Shown: in pieces, positions 20,935 through 33,445 of the stretch
Layout of the letters: each line of letters begins with the position of its first letter
Position numbering within the stretch: the stretch's first letter is position 1
Assembly (NCBI GenBank): GCA_026122225.1
Contig: JANEZZ010002239.1
Location: forward strand, 930,001-994,000
DNA: 64,000 bases
Origin: Heloderma charlesbogerti
Taxonomy: Eukaryota > Chordata > Lepidosauria > Squamata > Helodermatidae
Direction of reading: 5' to 3'
The notes under the pieces: model-generated
The model's database searches: none
What the model saw: only the letters and a program-made list of their open reading frames with translations
Told to the model about the DNA's origin: nothing
Position numbers and translations under genes: made by a program

Positions 20935-23100
20935 GGATAAAGCAATGAGGAAAGGGGAAGTGGGGCATCTAGTTTTCTTAGGGGGAAGACTGGAGAGGGA
21001 GGAGGTGATTGCATTTATTGTGCAAGGCAACTGGAGGGGAGAAACGGGGGCATTTGGTTTATGGAGGAAAGTTGGGGAGAGGAAAAACTGGCTAGTCTGA
21101 GAAAAAAAGAAGGGAGGTGCAGACTGGCAGAACAAGGTAAATGGACACTAAGGCATGCAAAAAACAAAACAAAAAAGGTTGCTGGGGACATATTTTCAAA
21201 AGCATACACATGAGTGTGCACACACACACACACACACGAATGAAATGAGAAACCATCTAGGGAGGTAGCTGGGCCATTTGATCACAAAGATGTGAGAATA
21301 TTGCAGAAGGGCAATGGAGATTGTAGAGAAGCTAAATTAATTATTTGCATTGGTCTTCACTGCAGAAGATGTTGGACAGCTACCCATGCCTAAACTAATT
21401 TGGGGGAGAGGAGAGCAGCTGAAGAACTCAGTCAAATGGAAGTGACAAAAGTTGATGCTCTAGGGCCAACTGAGAATTTTTGATTAGCAAGTCATCATGT
21501 CTGGAAAGCATTTCTTCATATTCAGGATGGAAAGAAAGTGAGATTTTAAAAATTCAAATGCAGGAAAAACCAAAACCGACAGATCCGTCCATCCCAGCCC
21601 AAGGCTTTGAGTGCTTAGCTCTTAAATGCTTGGGTTTGAATACCTGTGCATTCAACCATATTAGTGCTAAACTGGGGTTGCCGCCTTCTTTTTCTGACAG
21701 GCTCCTTATCTTTATCAGCTATATGGCAAGCAGGTACAACTCTCTTCATTGGAGTAGGTTTGTATTGAATTAGGCCAAGATTGGTGAGATTTTAATTTCA
21801 GTTTGCTTTTGATAAGAATTCTTCAGAATTTTCAAACTTCTTCATATTTGGGATGGAAAGAACATGAGATCTAAAAAAATTCAAATGAGGGAGGAAGTGA
21901 CAGGTTCATCCACCCCTGTTATTATTGCTTTCCCTGTAGCTTGTCCTGTGATAGCAAAGTATATTCCCTATAGCAGTCATTTAAATTCTTATCTGTTTGC
22001 CAGCTCCCTACAGTTGATCAAAACTTCCAAATTTGATCCAGAAAAAGACCACTCTCATGCTGGCAAATTTTGACATGGGCCAAGATGTAGCACTTAATAT
22101 AAACAGCTTAAAGTCCAGGACACAGTGTACATTAATCACATTGATTTTTAAGTTTGACAAGGCACTTCAAGTAACTTTTCAGCAACTAATAAACTTGATT
22201 ATATGCCTTTGACTTACTATTAAATCTTGGGGCTAATCCATAAGGCAAGTAGTAAAATCATCCTAGAAAACAGAATGGTTCAAGGTTATGGGGAGTGTAG
22301 TGTAGAGCCTCTTGTTATTTATTTTATTGAATCACATTCAGGCTAGACTGAGTCTGAAACCAAAACCAGTCTAATTGCTATTTGCTCTACAAAAAAGTTT
22401 GATGGTTACATTGTCAATGGAGTCTGATGTTACTAGGGATTTAGATTACTGATCAATGGACTCTGCTGCAGGTAGCTCCAGAAAAATGTCTCTATGATCA
22501 GAAAAGTTGGTGGTGGGGAGGTATTCTGCATGGTCAGATGCTAACTTGTGGTGGTGTTTGATTAAATGTGAGAGTTTCTGGTCTAGCAATTGCTGTGAAC
22601 ATTTTTGTCGCAAGTATGATACTTTCTCAGCCAGTGCCTAGAGCCCCACACAGCCTAAAGTCAAGCCTTGCTGGCAGTATGAAATAGCCTCCATTTGGGA
22701 GGAGAAAACAAATAAGCACAGCAAAGCACAGCAGAAGAAAAGTTTTCACTGAAGACAGCATTTTGGATTCTAGGTTGTCAGGTGTTTGAAAGAATACTTC
22801 TCTTTATCTTCCTCACATATTTTGTGTTCCATAAACTCTACAACTCCATTTCAGAATGTCTCCCAGAATTGCAGAAGGGACATAAAGGCCATCCAGCAGA
22901 ACTTTCGATATTGAGGCAGGATCCTTTTCCCTCAGCATATGTATGTGCCACATGCAGAAAGCAGGAGAGAGCATCACACTCCGTGCAGAGGTATCCATTG
23001 CAAAGGGAATTCTTTTGGCAAGCAACACAAAATTCTGCCACAATCTTAAGTTACTAATCAGTCTGGCATTAGGAAAAAAGTCTTCCCTAGCCTCACTATG
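20935..23100. other. Intron sequence; (AC)n at 21219-21237
   Basis: Apart from a dinucleotide run, two AATTCAAATG-containing stretches resemble each other near 21520-21560 and 21840-21890 (HCATTATTTGGGATGGAAAG-like context, sense not established). Nothing else is recognised. Confidence 0.4.
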
Positions 23101-23869
23101 TGGGGATGTCAGAGAATTCCACCACAGATCTCAGTGAGGCCAAATGCGAATGCATTCGGCCCCCCAAAATCCATGGCGGAACGAAGAATGCGGCCGCCAT
23201 TTGCTTCTTCATCATAGCCTATCATGGCGAACGCAGGGATGCCTTTTGTGTCCCTGTGGAGGCCATGATAGGCTACACAAGTATTTACGTAGCCTATCAT
23301 GGCAAGCCCAAAAAACAAACAAACAGTGTACACAAATGGTACACAAATGGCTACGGCGGCCGCCATTTGCGTTCCCTTTTTTTTGCTGTTTTAGCCTATG
23401 TAAACATTTACGTAAGCTATTATGGCGAAAAAAAGGGGACCACAAATAGTGTAGTGGGCGCTATTTGCGTTCCTTTTTTTTCGCCGTAATAGCTTACGTA
23501 AATATTTACATAGGCTAAAACGGTGAGAAAAAAAAGGAACGCAAATGGCGCCCACTACACTATTTGCGTTCCCTTTTTTTCCGCCGTAATAGCTTACGTA
23601 AATATTTACGTAGACTAAAACAGCGAAAAAAAGAGAACGCAAATGGCAGCTGCCATAGCCGCTGCCATTTGCGTACGCTGCTTTTTTCCCCTCCCCTGCA
23701 GGCTGCCCAGTGGCCGGATGTCCAGCTGAGGGCAGCCCCGGCTGGCGGCTCTGCAGAATCTCTGTGGAGCAGAGCCGGCCAGATTAGGATTTCGGGTGGA
23801 GGTGCGAAGCGTCTCCCCCCCACCGTGAATCACCCCGTCAAAAAGGTAAGTGACTTTCGTACATCTCTA
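23101..23869. mobile_element. Palindromic hAT-like element, copy 2 (reverse)
   Basis: Inserted in the opposite orientation to copy 1: begins TGGGGATGTCAGAGAATTCC and ends GGTAAGTGACTTTCGTACAT plus CTCTA. Flanks TCACTATG (23093-23100) and TCAATATG (23870-23877) are an 8-bp duplication with one mismatch. Hairpins lie near 23215-23240, 23262-23302, 23391-23427, 23481-23523 and 23584-23623, with GCAAATGG/AGCGCCC-type hairpins between. The centre is near 23455-23565, where the two halves mirror one another. No coding capacity. Confidence 0.82.
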
Positions 23870-24388
23870 TCAATATGATTGCCTCTTTAACTGAGTGGGT
23901 AAACAAGTTCCCATCTCTTTAGCTCCTTGCAAAATGTATTTTGTGTTTTGGCAGTTGTCCAGTGTTTAATTCTGATACTTCAGATAAAAGGAAATGAAGT
24001 CACCCTTAAAACAGGAGCAGAATAAAGTTGATGTAGGTACTATGTTAATCATTATTTGGATTGTCTCCCTAGGTTACAATGATTTCCTCACTGATTTGGA
24101 TTTTGCTATGCGTTTCACAGGATAAATGTTTCTCCTGAATGTGTCTCTATTAAAACTATGATAAAAGTAATCATTCTTTATCACAACAAAACTAAATGTA
24201 AGAGTAAGCACAATTTAGATAAAACAGCAACACATGCCTTTAAGTTCAGCATAGGTTATGAACTTTTTACTTGATAAGCAAGGAATATTAGCAATGGTAT
24301 ATTAGAAGCAGGATCTGCAACAAAATGTTGCAGTATGGAGTGCTCTTGTTCAGGGTTCCAGCCAGCCATGCCCCCTTCCAGAATCCAC
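23870..24388. other. Intron sequence without recognised elements
   Basis: Nothing recognised. Confidence 0.5.
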
Positions 24389-24397
24389 CATTCTATT

Positions 24398-26493
24398 TCT
24401 TCATTTATTTATTTATTTTTATTTCATTACTATACCACCCAATAGCCAAAGCTCTCTGGGCGGTTCACAAAAATTAAAAGCAAACAGCACACAATAAAAC
24501 GATTTAAAATATATAGAACATTAAAACCACAATATAACAATACAAACACAACGAAACCTAGCAGCAGTGCAGGAGTTTAAAACACAGATTTAAAACAGCA
24601 AAGCTAAAAGTCTAGAAAGCTAAAATGCTAAAATGCCTGGGAAAATAAAAAAGTCTTCACCTGGTGCCAAAAGGAATACAATGTAGGTGCCAGGCGAACC
24701 TCACTAGGGAGCTCATTCCAGAGCCGGGGTGCCACAGCAGAAAAAGCCCTCCTCCTAGTAGCCACCCACCTCACTTCCTTTGGCAGGGGCTCACGGAGAA
24801 GGGCCGCTGATGATGATCTTAAGGTCCGGGCAGGCACATATGGGAGGAGGCGATCCTTCAGGTAACCTGGCCCCAAGCCGTTAAGGGCTTTAAATGTTAA
24901 TACCAGCACTTTGAATTGGGCCCAGAAATGGACTGGCAGCCAGTGCAGCTGGAAAAGTACTGGCATAATATGAGCTTGCGGGCCAGTTCCTCTTAACAAT
25001 CTTGCTGCCCTATTTTGGACCAGCTGAAGTTTCCGGACCGTTTTCAAAGGCAGCCCCACATATAACGCATTGCAGTAATCCAGATGAGAAGTTATCAGAG
25101 CATGGATAACTGTAGCTAGGCTATCTCTGTCCAGATAAGGGCGTAGTTGGTATACCAGCCTAAGCTGATAAAAAGTGCTCCGTGCCACTGAGTTCACCTG
25201 TGCCTCAAGAGGCAGTTCTGGATCCAAGGGCACCCCCAAACAATGAATGTGATCCTTTAGGGGGAGTGCAACCTCCTCCAGAACAGGTTGAATATCACCT
25301 AGCCAGGCAGACGAACCACCCACTAACAGTACCTCCATCTTGTCTGGATTTAGTTTCAGTTTATTGGTCCTCATCCAATCCATGACTGTGCCCAGGCACT
25401 GATTTAGAACAGCCACTGCCTCACTTGGGTTTGATGAGAAAAACAGGTAGAGCTGGGTGTCATCTGCATATTGATGGCACCTCAGCCCACACCTCCGGAT
25501 AACCTCTCCCAGTGGTTTCATGCAGATATTAAACAGCATGGGGGATAAGATAGAGCCCTGTGGAACCCCATGGCACAATTGCCATGGCACAGAGTGATAA
25601 CCCCCCAGCACCACCTTCTGGAATCGGCCATCCAAGTAGGAGTGGAACCCAGACAACCTATCCAGAAGGATACCATGGTCGATGGTATTGAAAGCCGCTG
25701 AGAGGTCCAGGAGAATCAACAGGGTCGCACTCCCCCTGTCCCTCTCCTGGCAGATGTCATCCCACACAGTGACCAAGGCAGTTTCCATTCCAAAACCAGG
25801 CCTGAAGCCTGACTGAAATGGATCTAGATAATCTGTTTCATTCAACAGTGCCTGGAGCTGTCCTACAACCACCTGCTCAAGCACCTTGCCCAGGAAGGGG
25901 ATGTTGGCCACTGGCCTATAATTGTTAACATCCTCTGGGTCCAGGTTAGGCTTTTTCAGGAGTGGTCTAATTACCGCCTCTTTTAAAGTGGCAGGCACCA
26001 CTCCCTCTCTCAAGGAGGAATTTACAACCTCCTGGACCCAATCGGACATCCCCTCCTTAATTGATTTAATAAGCCATGAAGGGCAAGGGTCAAGCACACA
26101 AGTGGTCGATCGGACTTGGCCAAGCACCTTGTCCACATCTTCAGGCTTCAGTAACTGAAACTCATCCAATAAAACTAGACCAGATGGTGCTCTGAATGCT
26201 GGCCAGGCTCTGCTCAGAGGGAGAGGGCATTTGGCCGCGATCGTGTCAACTGCCCAAGTCATCTCTGCATTCCACAGAGCGACCTGGGCTTCGACAGGAG
26301 CACCAGCCATACCAGCAGGAAAATCCCCCAGAGCCCTCTGGAATCCATCGGAATCCGTTAGCCTCTGGGGGTGGACCATTTTAATAGGCCCCCCACCCTT
26401 GCAGAGGGGGAAGGCTGCCAGGAGTCTAAACCTCAGCAGGAAGTTCTCTCCTCGCCCTCCCAGGTTTTATGCCCCTCAACAACAGAAACTCAG
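24398..26493 (-). mobile_element. L2-clade LINE, 5' truncated, long open frame
   Basis: Minus-strand element of about 2.1 kb. Its 3' end is at the left (GGGCGGTTCACAAAAATT read on plus, then a TTTA-repeat tail) and its 5' break is near 26467-26493. CATTCTATT occurs just outside both edges (24389-24397 and 26494-26502), a possible 9-bp target duplication, though L2 duplications are often weak. The remaining frame is listed separately. It is in the AGBL4 sense orientation. Confidence 0.9.
24628..26466 (-). pseudogene. L2 reverse transcriptase, partial ORF with a gap in the RT domain
   Basis: Open from about 26466; the first Met at 26379 gives 583 residues. Upstream codons still read FLLRFRLLAAFPLC, so the true protein is longer and the endonuclease domain is lost. 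From the Met: NNYRPVANIPFLGKVLEQ (152-169), motif A LLDLSAAFNTIDH (D225 present), GVPQGSILSPMLFN (271-284), QYADDTQLYL (YADD 304-307) and the C-terminal region to QVKTFLFSQAF. Between RLSGF and YLDGR (about residue 245) the spacing looks roughly ten residues shorter than usual for L2, an in-frame deletion between motifs A and B. The frame has otherwise no stop. Non-functional as it lacks the N-terminal half. Confidence 0.85.
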
Positions 26494-26502
26494 CATTCTA
26501 TT

Positions 26503-28626
26503 GGGCTATTTTTTATGGGGGGATGTTGCCCCCTTATGGTTTTATAAAAGAAGATTTGTTGTACTTCTGCAAATCTTGGGGTTCTCCCAAGCCTGTTGAT
26601 ACCTCACCTTTTGTGCATAAGTGGTGCTGTTTGAGCTACTTAAGGACTGGGACTGATCCTCAAACATCAGTGACAGAGGAAATTATTGCCATCTATAGCA
26701 AATCATTAGCCATTTGTGTCTAACATAAATAGATATCTTTAGTTTAAAAGACAATCTACGCATTCAGAAAAAGGATGTAATACAGCCTTCCTGTGACTGT
26801 ACCATTTCAGAATGAAGATGAGGACCAGATGTTTGATCACCACATTAAAAACAAATAACACCCTACATAAAAACCAACAACTAAACAGCAGTGGGTTGAT
26901 ATAATTTTGGAGACTATGATTAGGTATAAACTTAATCAGCAAGTGCAGCAATTTAGGATTCCTAATTTTAAGAAATTAGACATTACAGAGCAGAGCTGGG
27001 GAACTTCTGGCCTGCTACCCTAATCTGGCCCATGGTGGCTCCCTATCTGGACCGCCAAGGCCTTAGTTCCCTCTGCAGGCCTTGCCCACTTCCTTCCAGC
27101 CAGAGCTCCAGCTGGCACTTTGGCTGGAGACTGAATGATGCCAGGGGGCATGGCTAGGCCCCTGATGTCATCCAGCCCACGGGGTGCAGGGGGAGGATGT
27201 CATTCAGACCCTTACCCAGAAGATGGTTGTGTATAAAGCTATTATCAGCCAAAATCTTCTAGGCTTCTAGTGAGTATTACAAATCAAATAAACATTAACA
27301 TTATTTATTATTCAGTGCTTAATTATTAATTTCAAATGTTAATATTTTGACCAAAGTGAATCTCTTTAAAACCTTGCTGCCATCAGTTCAGAGGCTTTTC
27401 TTACAACACAGCTTGCTTCTGGGAAAAATGTATAATAACTTGATTCAGTTTAATTCCAAGGACCAGTGTTCTCTAACTAAAGTATCTATTAGACTATAGT
27501 GGGACTTGGAAGGTTTTATATTTTGAAGTAGCAATGTCTGCTTCTTGTGTTAAACTCTTGTACCTGACCTTATAACTTGTTTTAGAATATAAACTGAACA
27601 AAGTTCGGAAGATGTAAGGTGAACTATTGTGCAATTTTTAAAAAAAAATTAAGCTGACTAGAAGCCTTAAAAATTAAGCTTTTATAAATCTGATAGGGAA
27701 ATTCTCTTCCTTCCACACAGTTAAATCAGTACTGTAGTAATTTATGTAAGTCTGTGTACAAGTGGAGTTATTTTTATAATATGGAGTAATTGCTTCATGA
27801 AAATTTAAATTAATCCTGTCATGATTCACATTGAAATGCTCACGCCCCCTCCTGTTTTTTGTTCTCTGGTTTTAGAGATGATGGTAACTAAAAGATGTAA
27901 GTTGAAAGTGAGACTGCAACAGAATGGCCAACACATTTCTTGCTTATCACAACAACACAGTCCTAGCTGTAAATAATCCTACCCTTACCCCTCCATCCTA
28001 CCCCAGATTCCACTTTCTCCAATATTTGAGAGAGAGAGAAAGAAACCTACACAAGCATTCACCTGCACAACTGTAGGGTTAAAGAGGGGAGGGGGCATGG
28101 GCATGCATGTAAGCCTCGCCCCAAAATCTCTATGTGCCTGGCTGCCATTTAGATATTCACATGTTCAGTCTAAAAATCTTAATAGGCCTCTGTAAATGCA
28201 TTCAGCTGAATGTGTTTGCAGAGCTCCCGTGATTCAAAATCCAGCCTTAACAGAGTTTCCAGTAACACCAAGGAGCCAAATACGATTACAGGCCCTATTC
28301 AGATCTTTCCGCTGAATGTGTGAAGATCTATGATGTAGCTGGGCACACGGAGACATTGGGGGCAGGGATTATGTTTGCGCCCATACCCCCTCCCTCCACC
28401 TGCATAGGTATGAGAGAGAGAGAGAAAGATGTAGCAGCAGTTGCCCCCAAAAGGAATGGTTGGAGCTCACAGGAGGGGAGCAGAATGAATTATGGGGAAA
28501 TTTAGAATTCTTGTGGTGGGGGTCTTTTTTTCCTGAGCATTCTTCACTTTTTTTTTGTAAGTGCCAGTCCAAATCTGAATTAAGTCTGGAGGACTTCATC
28601 TATCTCTAGTTAAATAGCAACAAAGA
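26503..28626. other. Intron sequence; possible hAT fragment near 26990
   Basis: GAGCTGGGGAACTTCTGGCC at about 26995 resembles a hAT-type terminus, but no right end was found. GA runs occur near 28025 and 28410. Nothing else is recognised. Confidence 0.4.
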
Positions 28627-28780
28627 ATGATGGAGGCGACATCTCGTCTGATCTCGGCTGCTAAGCAGGGTCAGCCCTGGTTAGTGCTTGGATGGGAATC
28701 AGACTTCCAACCCTATGATTCTATTCTATTCTATTCTATTCTATTCTATTCTATTCTATTCTATTCTATTCTATTCTATG
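28627..28780 (+). mobile_element. 5S rRNA-derived SINE-like chimera with CR1-type tail
   Basis: Positions 28641-28697 match the internal-promoter half of 5S rRNA with about five differences over 57 bases: CTCGTCTGATCTCGG, GCTAAGCAGGGTC (box A region) and GGTTAGTGCTTGGATGGG (box C region). It passes directly into CTTCCAACCCTATGATTCT, the 3' end of CR1, and then an (ATTCT)n run to about 28780. The 5' third of 5S is absent. This could be a pol III SINE mobilised by CR1 machinery, or a 5S pseudogene placed next to a CR1 tail. Confidence 0.8.
28718..28780. repeat. (ATTCT)n microsatellite
   Basis: About twelve near-perfect pentanucleotide units, probably expanded from the CR1-type tail of the adjoining chimera. 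Confidence 0.95.
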
Positions 28781-29217
28781 AAAACAGAATGTTTAAAAAT
28801 AGAATGTACAGAATTGTAAAATCTGACCACTAATAGGTGTCAAATTAACCAGGGACACATGGTATCCAATACATCCTCTTCCCGACTTAGGGCCTTACTG
28901 CTAAAAGTTGGGTCCAGACACATCCTAGTGCTAGCCACCCTCTTACTTCTTTGGCTTATATGCCTGTTTGTATGTTCCATCTCTGGCATCATTACCTCAT
29001 GTTCTCTCAAAGTCACATGATCCACCAGTAAAAGTTAGACTGTAGCCCAGAGAGGCTCATTCTTTGTGTGTGTGTGTGCGCACATGCGCACGCACACAGT
29101 AACAGTCTGCTTGCCTCTCCCATGCTGTGGATGCCTTCTGCAACATCCCACAGCAAACCATAGGTCCTCACAACCCAGAGCTCTGAGGTAGTGTGATGCT
29201 ATGTCGTGGACAAATAT
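28781..29217. other. Intron sequence with TG/CA run
   Basis: Holds a mixed TG/CG/CA run at 29066-29098. Nothing else recognised. Confidence 0.5.
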
Positions 29218-29985
29218 GCCTTGATCTTGGCGCTAGCTTCTCTGGCAAAAGGGGGGGCTGTTGTGGGCGGGTGGGGTGAGAAGAGGTGGCTGTTGCCCCC
29301 CCATGGCACCACCAGGCAGGGGAGGGGTCAGCAGAGCCCTCTTAAGCTCTGCGCCCCCTCCCAAACCAACTCTCTCACTCTCGCGGCTCCCTCCTGCCCT
29401 CCCTTAAGCAGTGTGGGTTTATACCGGTTGCCCTTTTGGCAGCCAAGTAGGAATTTTTGGCTCACAGTTCAATTGGCCTTTTACTGTGTGCCTTTTTGCC
29501 TACTTCACACTGTTATTGGGGCTAGGATGCGTCCACTGGCGAATATGGTCCAATCTCTCATAGGTCACTTTTCAGTTTGCGGCTAGGATGGGCAAAAGCA
29601 AAGAGATTAGGGATGGTGTGCATCCAGAGGCACCTCATGGTGACAGGTGACACCTGAGGCCCCCTGAACGGGTTGTGCGGCTCGGTGGGGGGATAAGGGT
29701 TGCCTGGGAGACACTCACTCCTCACTCACTCACCCAGGTGTTTGGTGGCACCGGGAGGGGGTGACAGGGGAAGGTCTACGTCCCACAGAAGGGGCAGTCT
29801 GGAGGGGTGTTGAGATCGATGCCACCCCTCAGGCTGGGTGTGTTTTTGCCCAAGAAGTGCCAGCTAGTCGCTGGCACAGTCAGCTGCCTGTCCTAGGTAC
29901 CCCTTTGCAGATATTTTCAATAAATGTGGCCCAATTTTCAACCCAAGCCTTGTTGTTTGACTCTTCTTTGACCCATCTCCGTTCG
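29218..29985 (+). repeat. Possible LTR-like segment, unassigned
   Basis: GC-rich stretch ending with AATAAA at 29919-29924 followed by about 60 bases, a layout like LTR U3-R-U5. ATGCC occurs just outside both proposed edges, but the left edge does not begin with TG. This is a weak case. Confidence 0.25.
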
Positions 29986-31639
29986 CAATGCCCTGTATAC
30001 GCTGTATGTTATCTGCCCTGTCTTCAAATGAATATAACCTTGCCTGTAGTCCTCTCCAAAATCTTGCTGCTCTTTTATTCTGCTCCATTCTCCCACCCAG
30101 TTAATGACCTGTTTGTGAATTGATTTTCAACAGTCTTCTGGCTTGTTCTCTAACATTCAGCCTAACCTTTATCTGTTCCAGATCTGATCTAGACTAGCTC
30201 TGATCACATACGGTGCACTGCCATGATCAGCCTACACCAAACACTGGTCCTGACAGTCACATGTGATCAGTTGTTTGGTTAAGCACAATGTGATAAATGC
30301 TGTGCTTCTGTATACACTTTAAAAACAGCTACTATAGCACCCTGCAGATTTTATTAGTAGCTACCTGAGTCCTTGTAAATGTCATTGATTCATATATAAA
30401 GCTATGGCATTTAGGTTTTTTAAAGTGTAAAAAAAATTCATGTGCACCCACGTTCAAGCCTTCCTTCCATGAATACAAAGCCTAAATGGAAGCTTAGATG
30501 GAAAAGAAAGTTGTCCCCCACACCCAGCTCTGTTTTCTTTTTTTAACTTTCTGGAACATAGTGCTTCTATCCACCCCCTCCTCCACCATGTTATCTCTTC
30601 TCCTATTTTGTCTTAAGGCCCTGCATTTTGGAAGCCACTTCTGTGATCTTTATCTCCATGATTAAAGTATAAGACTTTATTGAGCTTCTTTGCATCAGAT
30701 CCAAGATCTGCAATGCAGGATTTTACAGAACATTGCACTTCTCCTCACACCATTCCTACTGGTAACCTGATAGAAAGAAATGCAAGTTCCAACATTGCTT
30801 AGGATGATGTATGCTTCTGGGATTGTGTGTATGTGTGATTAGCAAAAAGAGGCAGAGGAGTGATAGCGAGAAATCCAAACAGCTCCACAGATAATAAAGA
30901 ACTGTTTACCATTGTACAAATGCACATTTACACATTTGAGACCAGGAAGTGTTCTCAGATCATGACAGCTTTTTACAAAATAGAGAACAATTAGAGAAAA
31001 AATGCTTCAGCATGTTAATTCACTCCAGACGTTTCCTAAAATTAAAAAGGTCAAGAGAGGGAAAGTAGCTGGAAAGTGTCAACATTTCCTCTTCCACTGG
31101 CATTCTCGATAACATCTCCTGGGATGGGGCAAGGGAAAGGATCAATTGATCTGCCATCTGGGTATTTGACAGTATGCACTTTAACTTAAGCCTGTTTGAT
31201 TAAATGATTGAAGCTGGAAGCCTGATTGGCACCTAGCACAAGGTGACCACGTGAAATGTCATTACACAGAATTTGTCAAACAGTATAATTTATTGGATGA
31301 AATAGCTGTTGAAAGCGTGCAAGCTTTCACGAGTGCTGCATACACCCCTTCAAAAGAGGGAAACAATGCTGGCTTGGTGTCTGACATGCAATGGCAGAAG
31401 CCTAAACCGTTCAGATACATGCCATATTCTTTGCTAAAAAGCCACTTTTTGTAAGGCATCCTGGTGCTCCAGTCCGACAGGAGGAAAGCCATGCACAAGC
31501 ACTTGTTGGAGTGAGAATGTTTCCACAAGCTAAAAAGCCCAGACCAAGAGCCATGCATGCACAGCCGTCGTCAACGTAGGTTCTGTTAAATAATGTAGAA
31601 TATCTGTTTGAGGTGGGAGAAGGAGGAAGGATCAAAGGC
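29986..31639. other. Intron sequence without recognised elements
   Basis: Nothing recognised. Confidence 0.5.
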
Positions 31640-31982
31640 GGTGCCAGCTCCAGGTGTCTGAAGGCCATAGGCAAGACACCCTCAATGGGCCCCTCCCTTA
31701 GTGAGTCCACCTTCTCACCACCATTGTCACCAGCTGCTATTGCTCCTCATCCTCTTTTCTCATCATTGCTACCACTTGCTTGGTTGGCAGGCAGCCAGTG
31801 ACATCTACTGCTCCTCCTTCTCTCCACCACCATTGTCTGGGCCAGAGTGAGTGGCAGGTGGACAAGCAGGTAGCAATAGTGAAGAGCAGCAACAAGTCCA
31901 GGGGACTTTTGTCAGTGGGCCCCCGCTGGGGTGTGGGCCCTTGGCAGGCGCCCAACCATGACTACCCTTGATGCAGACCCTG
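31640..31982 (+). mobile_element. hAT-like repeat, copy B
   Basis: Same repeat as 19605-19893: shares CAAGACACCCTCA, GTGAGTCCACCTTCTCACC, CATCTACTGCTCCTCC and GGGGTGTGGGCCC. The right end TTGATGCAGACCCTG is a decayed form of the copy A end. It is about 50 bp longer in the centre. Confidence 0.6.
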
Positions 31983-32149
31983 ATGAAAGGGCTAGATTCA
32001 GTCTTCTCCACTCCCCGATAATGACTTGCACTATTGAAGACAATTTTATTAGGGCGGCACATGTGAAACCCCTAGATTAGGCTTTTCAGGTAGGTGACTT
32101 CTGTGGGCAATCTCCATTAGCATATGCATTTCCTCCTATTGGATTAGGG

Positions 32150-32275
32150 CAGCTTTCTGAACCTGGTGCTGTCTAGCTGTTTTGGAATACAACTCCCATA
32201 ATTCCTGGACATTGGTCATCTTCCCAGGATTTATGGGAGTTGTAATCCAAAATACCTGGAAGGCAGTGAAGGTTA
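32150..32275. mobile_element. Small palindromic hAT MITE with perfect 8-bp duplication
   Basis: Two inverted arms, TTTTGGAATACAACTCCCAT and ATGGGAGTTGTAATCCAAAA, with GATTAGGG repeated exactly on both sides (32142-32149 and 32276-32283). Same family as 40738-40832. Confidence 0.8.
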
Positions 32276-32283
32276 GATTAGGG

Positions 32284-33146
32284 CTCTTTTGGGGCCATGG
32301 GCACATTTGGCAATTTGAGAAACTGTCTTGGGTGCCACCACAAAATGGTTGGCATGGGGGGGGCATGGCAAAGGACAAGTAACCTGCTGAAAAGACAGAG
32401 TACAAGACAGAGGTGGAGACTGAGCACACTAAACAACTCCTTTGAACCCATAGTTTTCAGCACCAATGAAAACCTATTTCATGGCAATCCCAGCTGCCAG
32501 TAAGAAAATGGGTTAATATATATATTTTTTTTATGTTGAAAGGATGGGGAACCAAGAAAGAAGTATGTGGACACATTGGGGTGCATGGGCAACGTGTTGC
32601 CTGTCCCTGGATTAGGGTGTAAAAATGTCTAAATGTGGAACAGAGCAATTCGAAAATCATATGTAATATATTCCAACAAATGAAGCTTTCCCATTTGAAT
32701 TAGAGATGTGGGGAACACAAAAACCATTTTTAGTATTACTGGTTGAAACAGTCTAAATATTTACATGGCAAATTTCTGGGGATTTCATGCCATAACTATG
32801 CCCAGAAGGCTCTAATTAAGGTTAATAAGCAAACCATAGAGATAAATCAGTCTAGCAGTGAAAGAAGGAGAAGACAGTATTCCTGCGAACTAGACTGTGC
32901 CTGTCTAGTGCTGTAGTGTTTACCATGACTTCGTAGCTGTTCAGCTTTTTGAAACTCGTTTGCACAACTCACACTAAGGATATAGTTTGGCATTCTTAAA
33001 AGGCCTGAAAATGAATTATCAACAGTAAGTGTACGAATAAAGAGTTGAGCACCCAGTGAGTTATAACCCATCTTTATGGCTGCATTTCCACACACATTCC
33101 CACAATTGGGTGGGAATTTAGCTAGTGAAAAGAACAGTAGTAGTTA
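32284..33146. other. Intron sequence without recognised elements
   Basis: Nothing recognised. Short ORFs on both strands have no domain. Confidence 0.5.
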
Positions 33147-33224
33147 TTGTTGTTCAGTTGTTAAGTCATGTCCGACTCTTCGTCACCCCATGGACCATAG
33201 CAAGCCAGGCCTTCCTGTCCTCCA
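33147..33224 (-). mobile_element. BovB 3' terminal fragment
   Basis: About 78 bp matching the last bases of BovB on the minus strand (TTGTTGTTCAGTTGTTAAGT then CATGGACCATAGCAAGCCAG). It abuts a MIR-like SINE. Confidence 0.85.
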
Positions 33225-33445
33225 CAGTACTTAGTATTTATACAGTGCTTTTGAGTGTTCAGAGTGTTGCATATACATTAACTCAGCCATTCTTACAGCA
33301 GCCTTGTGAGGTAATCAACATGGTTGACTGCATGTTGGAGATGGGAGGCAGAGGCCAGGAGGAGACTGGCCTAAAAAGCAACATGAGTTCATGGCTGAGG
33401 TGAGATAGGGGCCTCATGGCTTGTATGTTTAACCATGGCACTGTA
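33225..33445 (+). mobile_element. MIR-like CORE-SINE
   Basis: TATTTATACAGTGCTTTTGA, ACATTAACTCAG, CAGCCTTGTGAGGTAATC and GAGATGGGAGGCAGAGGCCA follow the MIR/CORE-SINE order. The left part is missing at the BovB junction. Confidence 0.6.

Noticed and set aside
28641..28697. A functional 5S rRNA gene
   Set aside because: The first third of 5S and its terminator are missing, and it runs into a CR1-type tail.
29608..29630. TTAGGGATGGTGTGC as a hAT terminus
   Set aside because: No CATCCCTA partner or duplicated flank was found within about 1 kb.
32704..32730. TAGAGATGTGGGGAAC as a hAT terminus
   Set aside because: No right end with matching target duplication was found.
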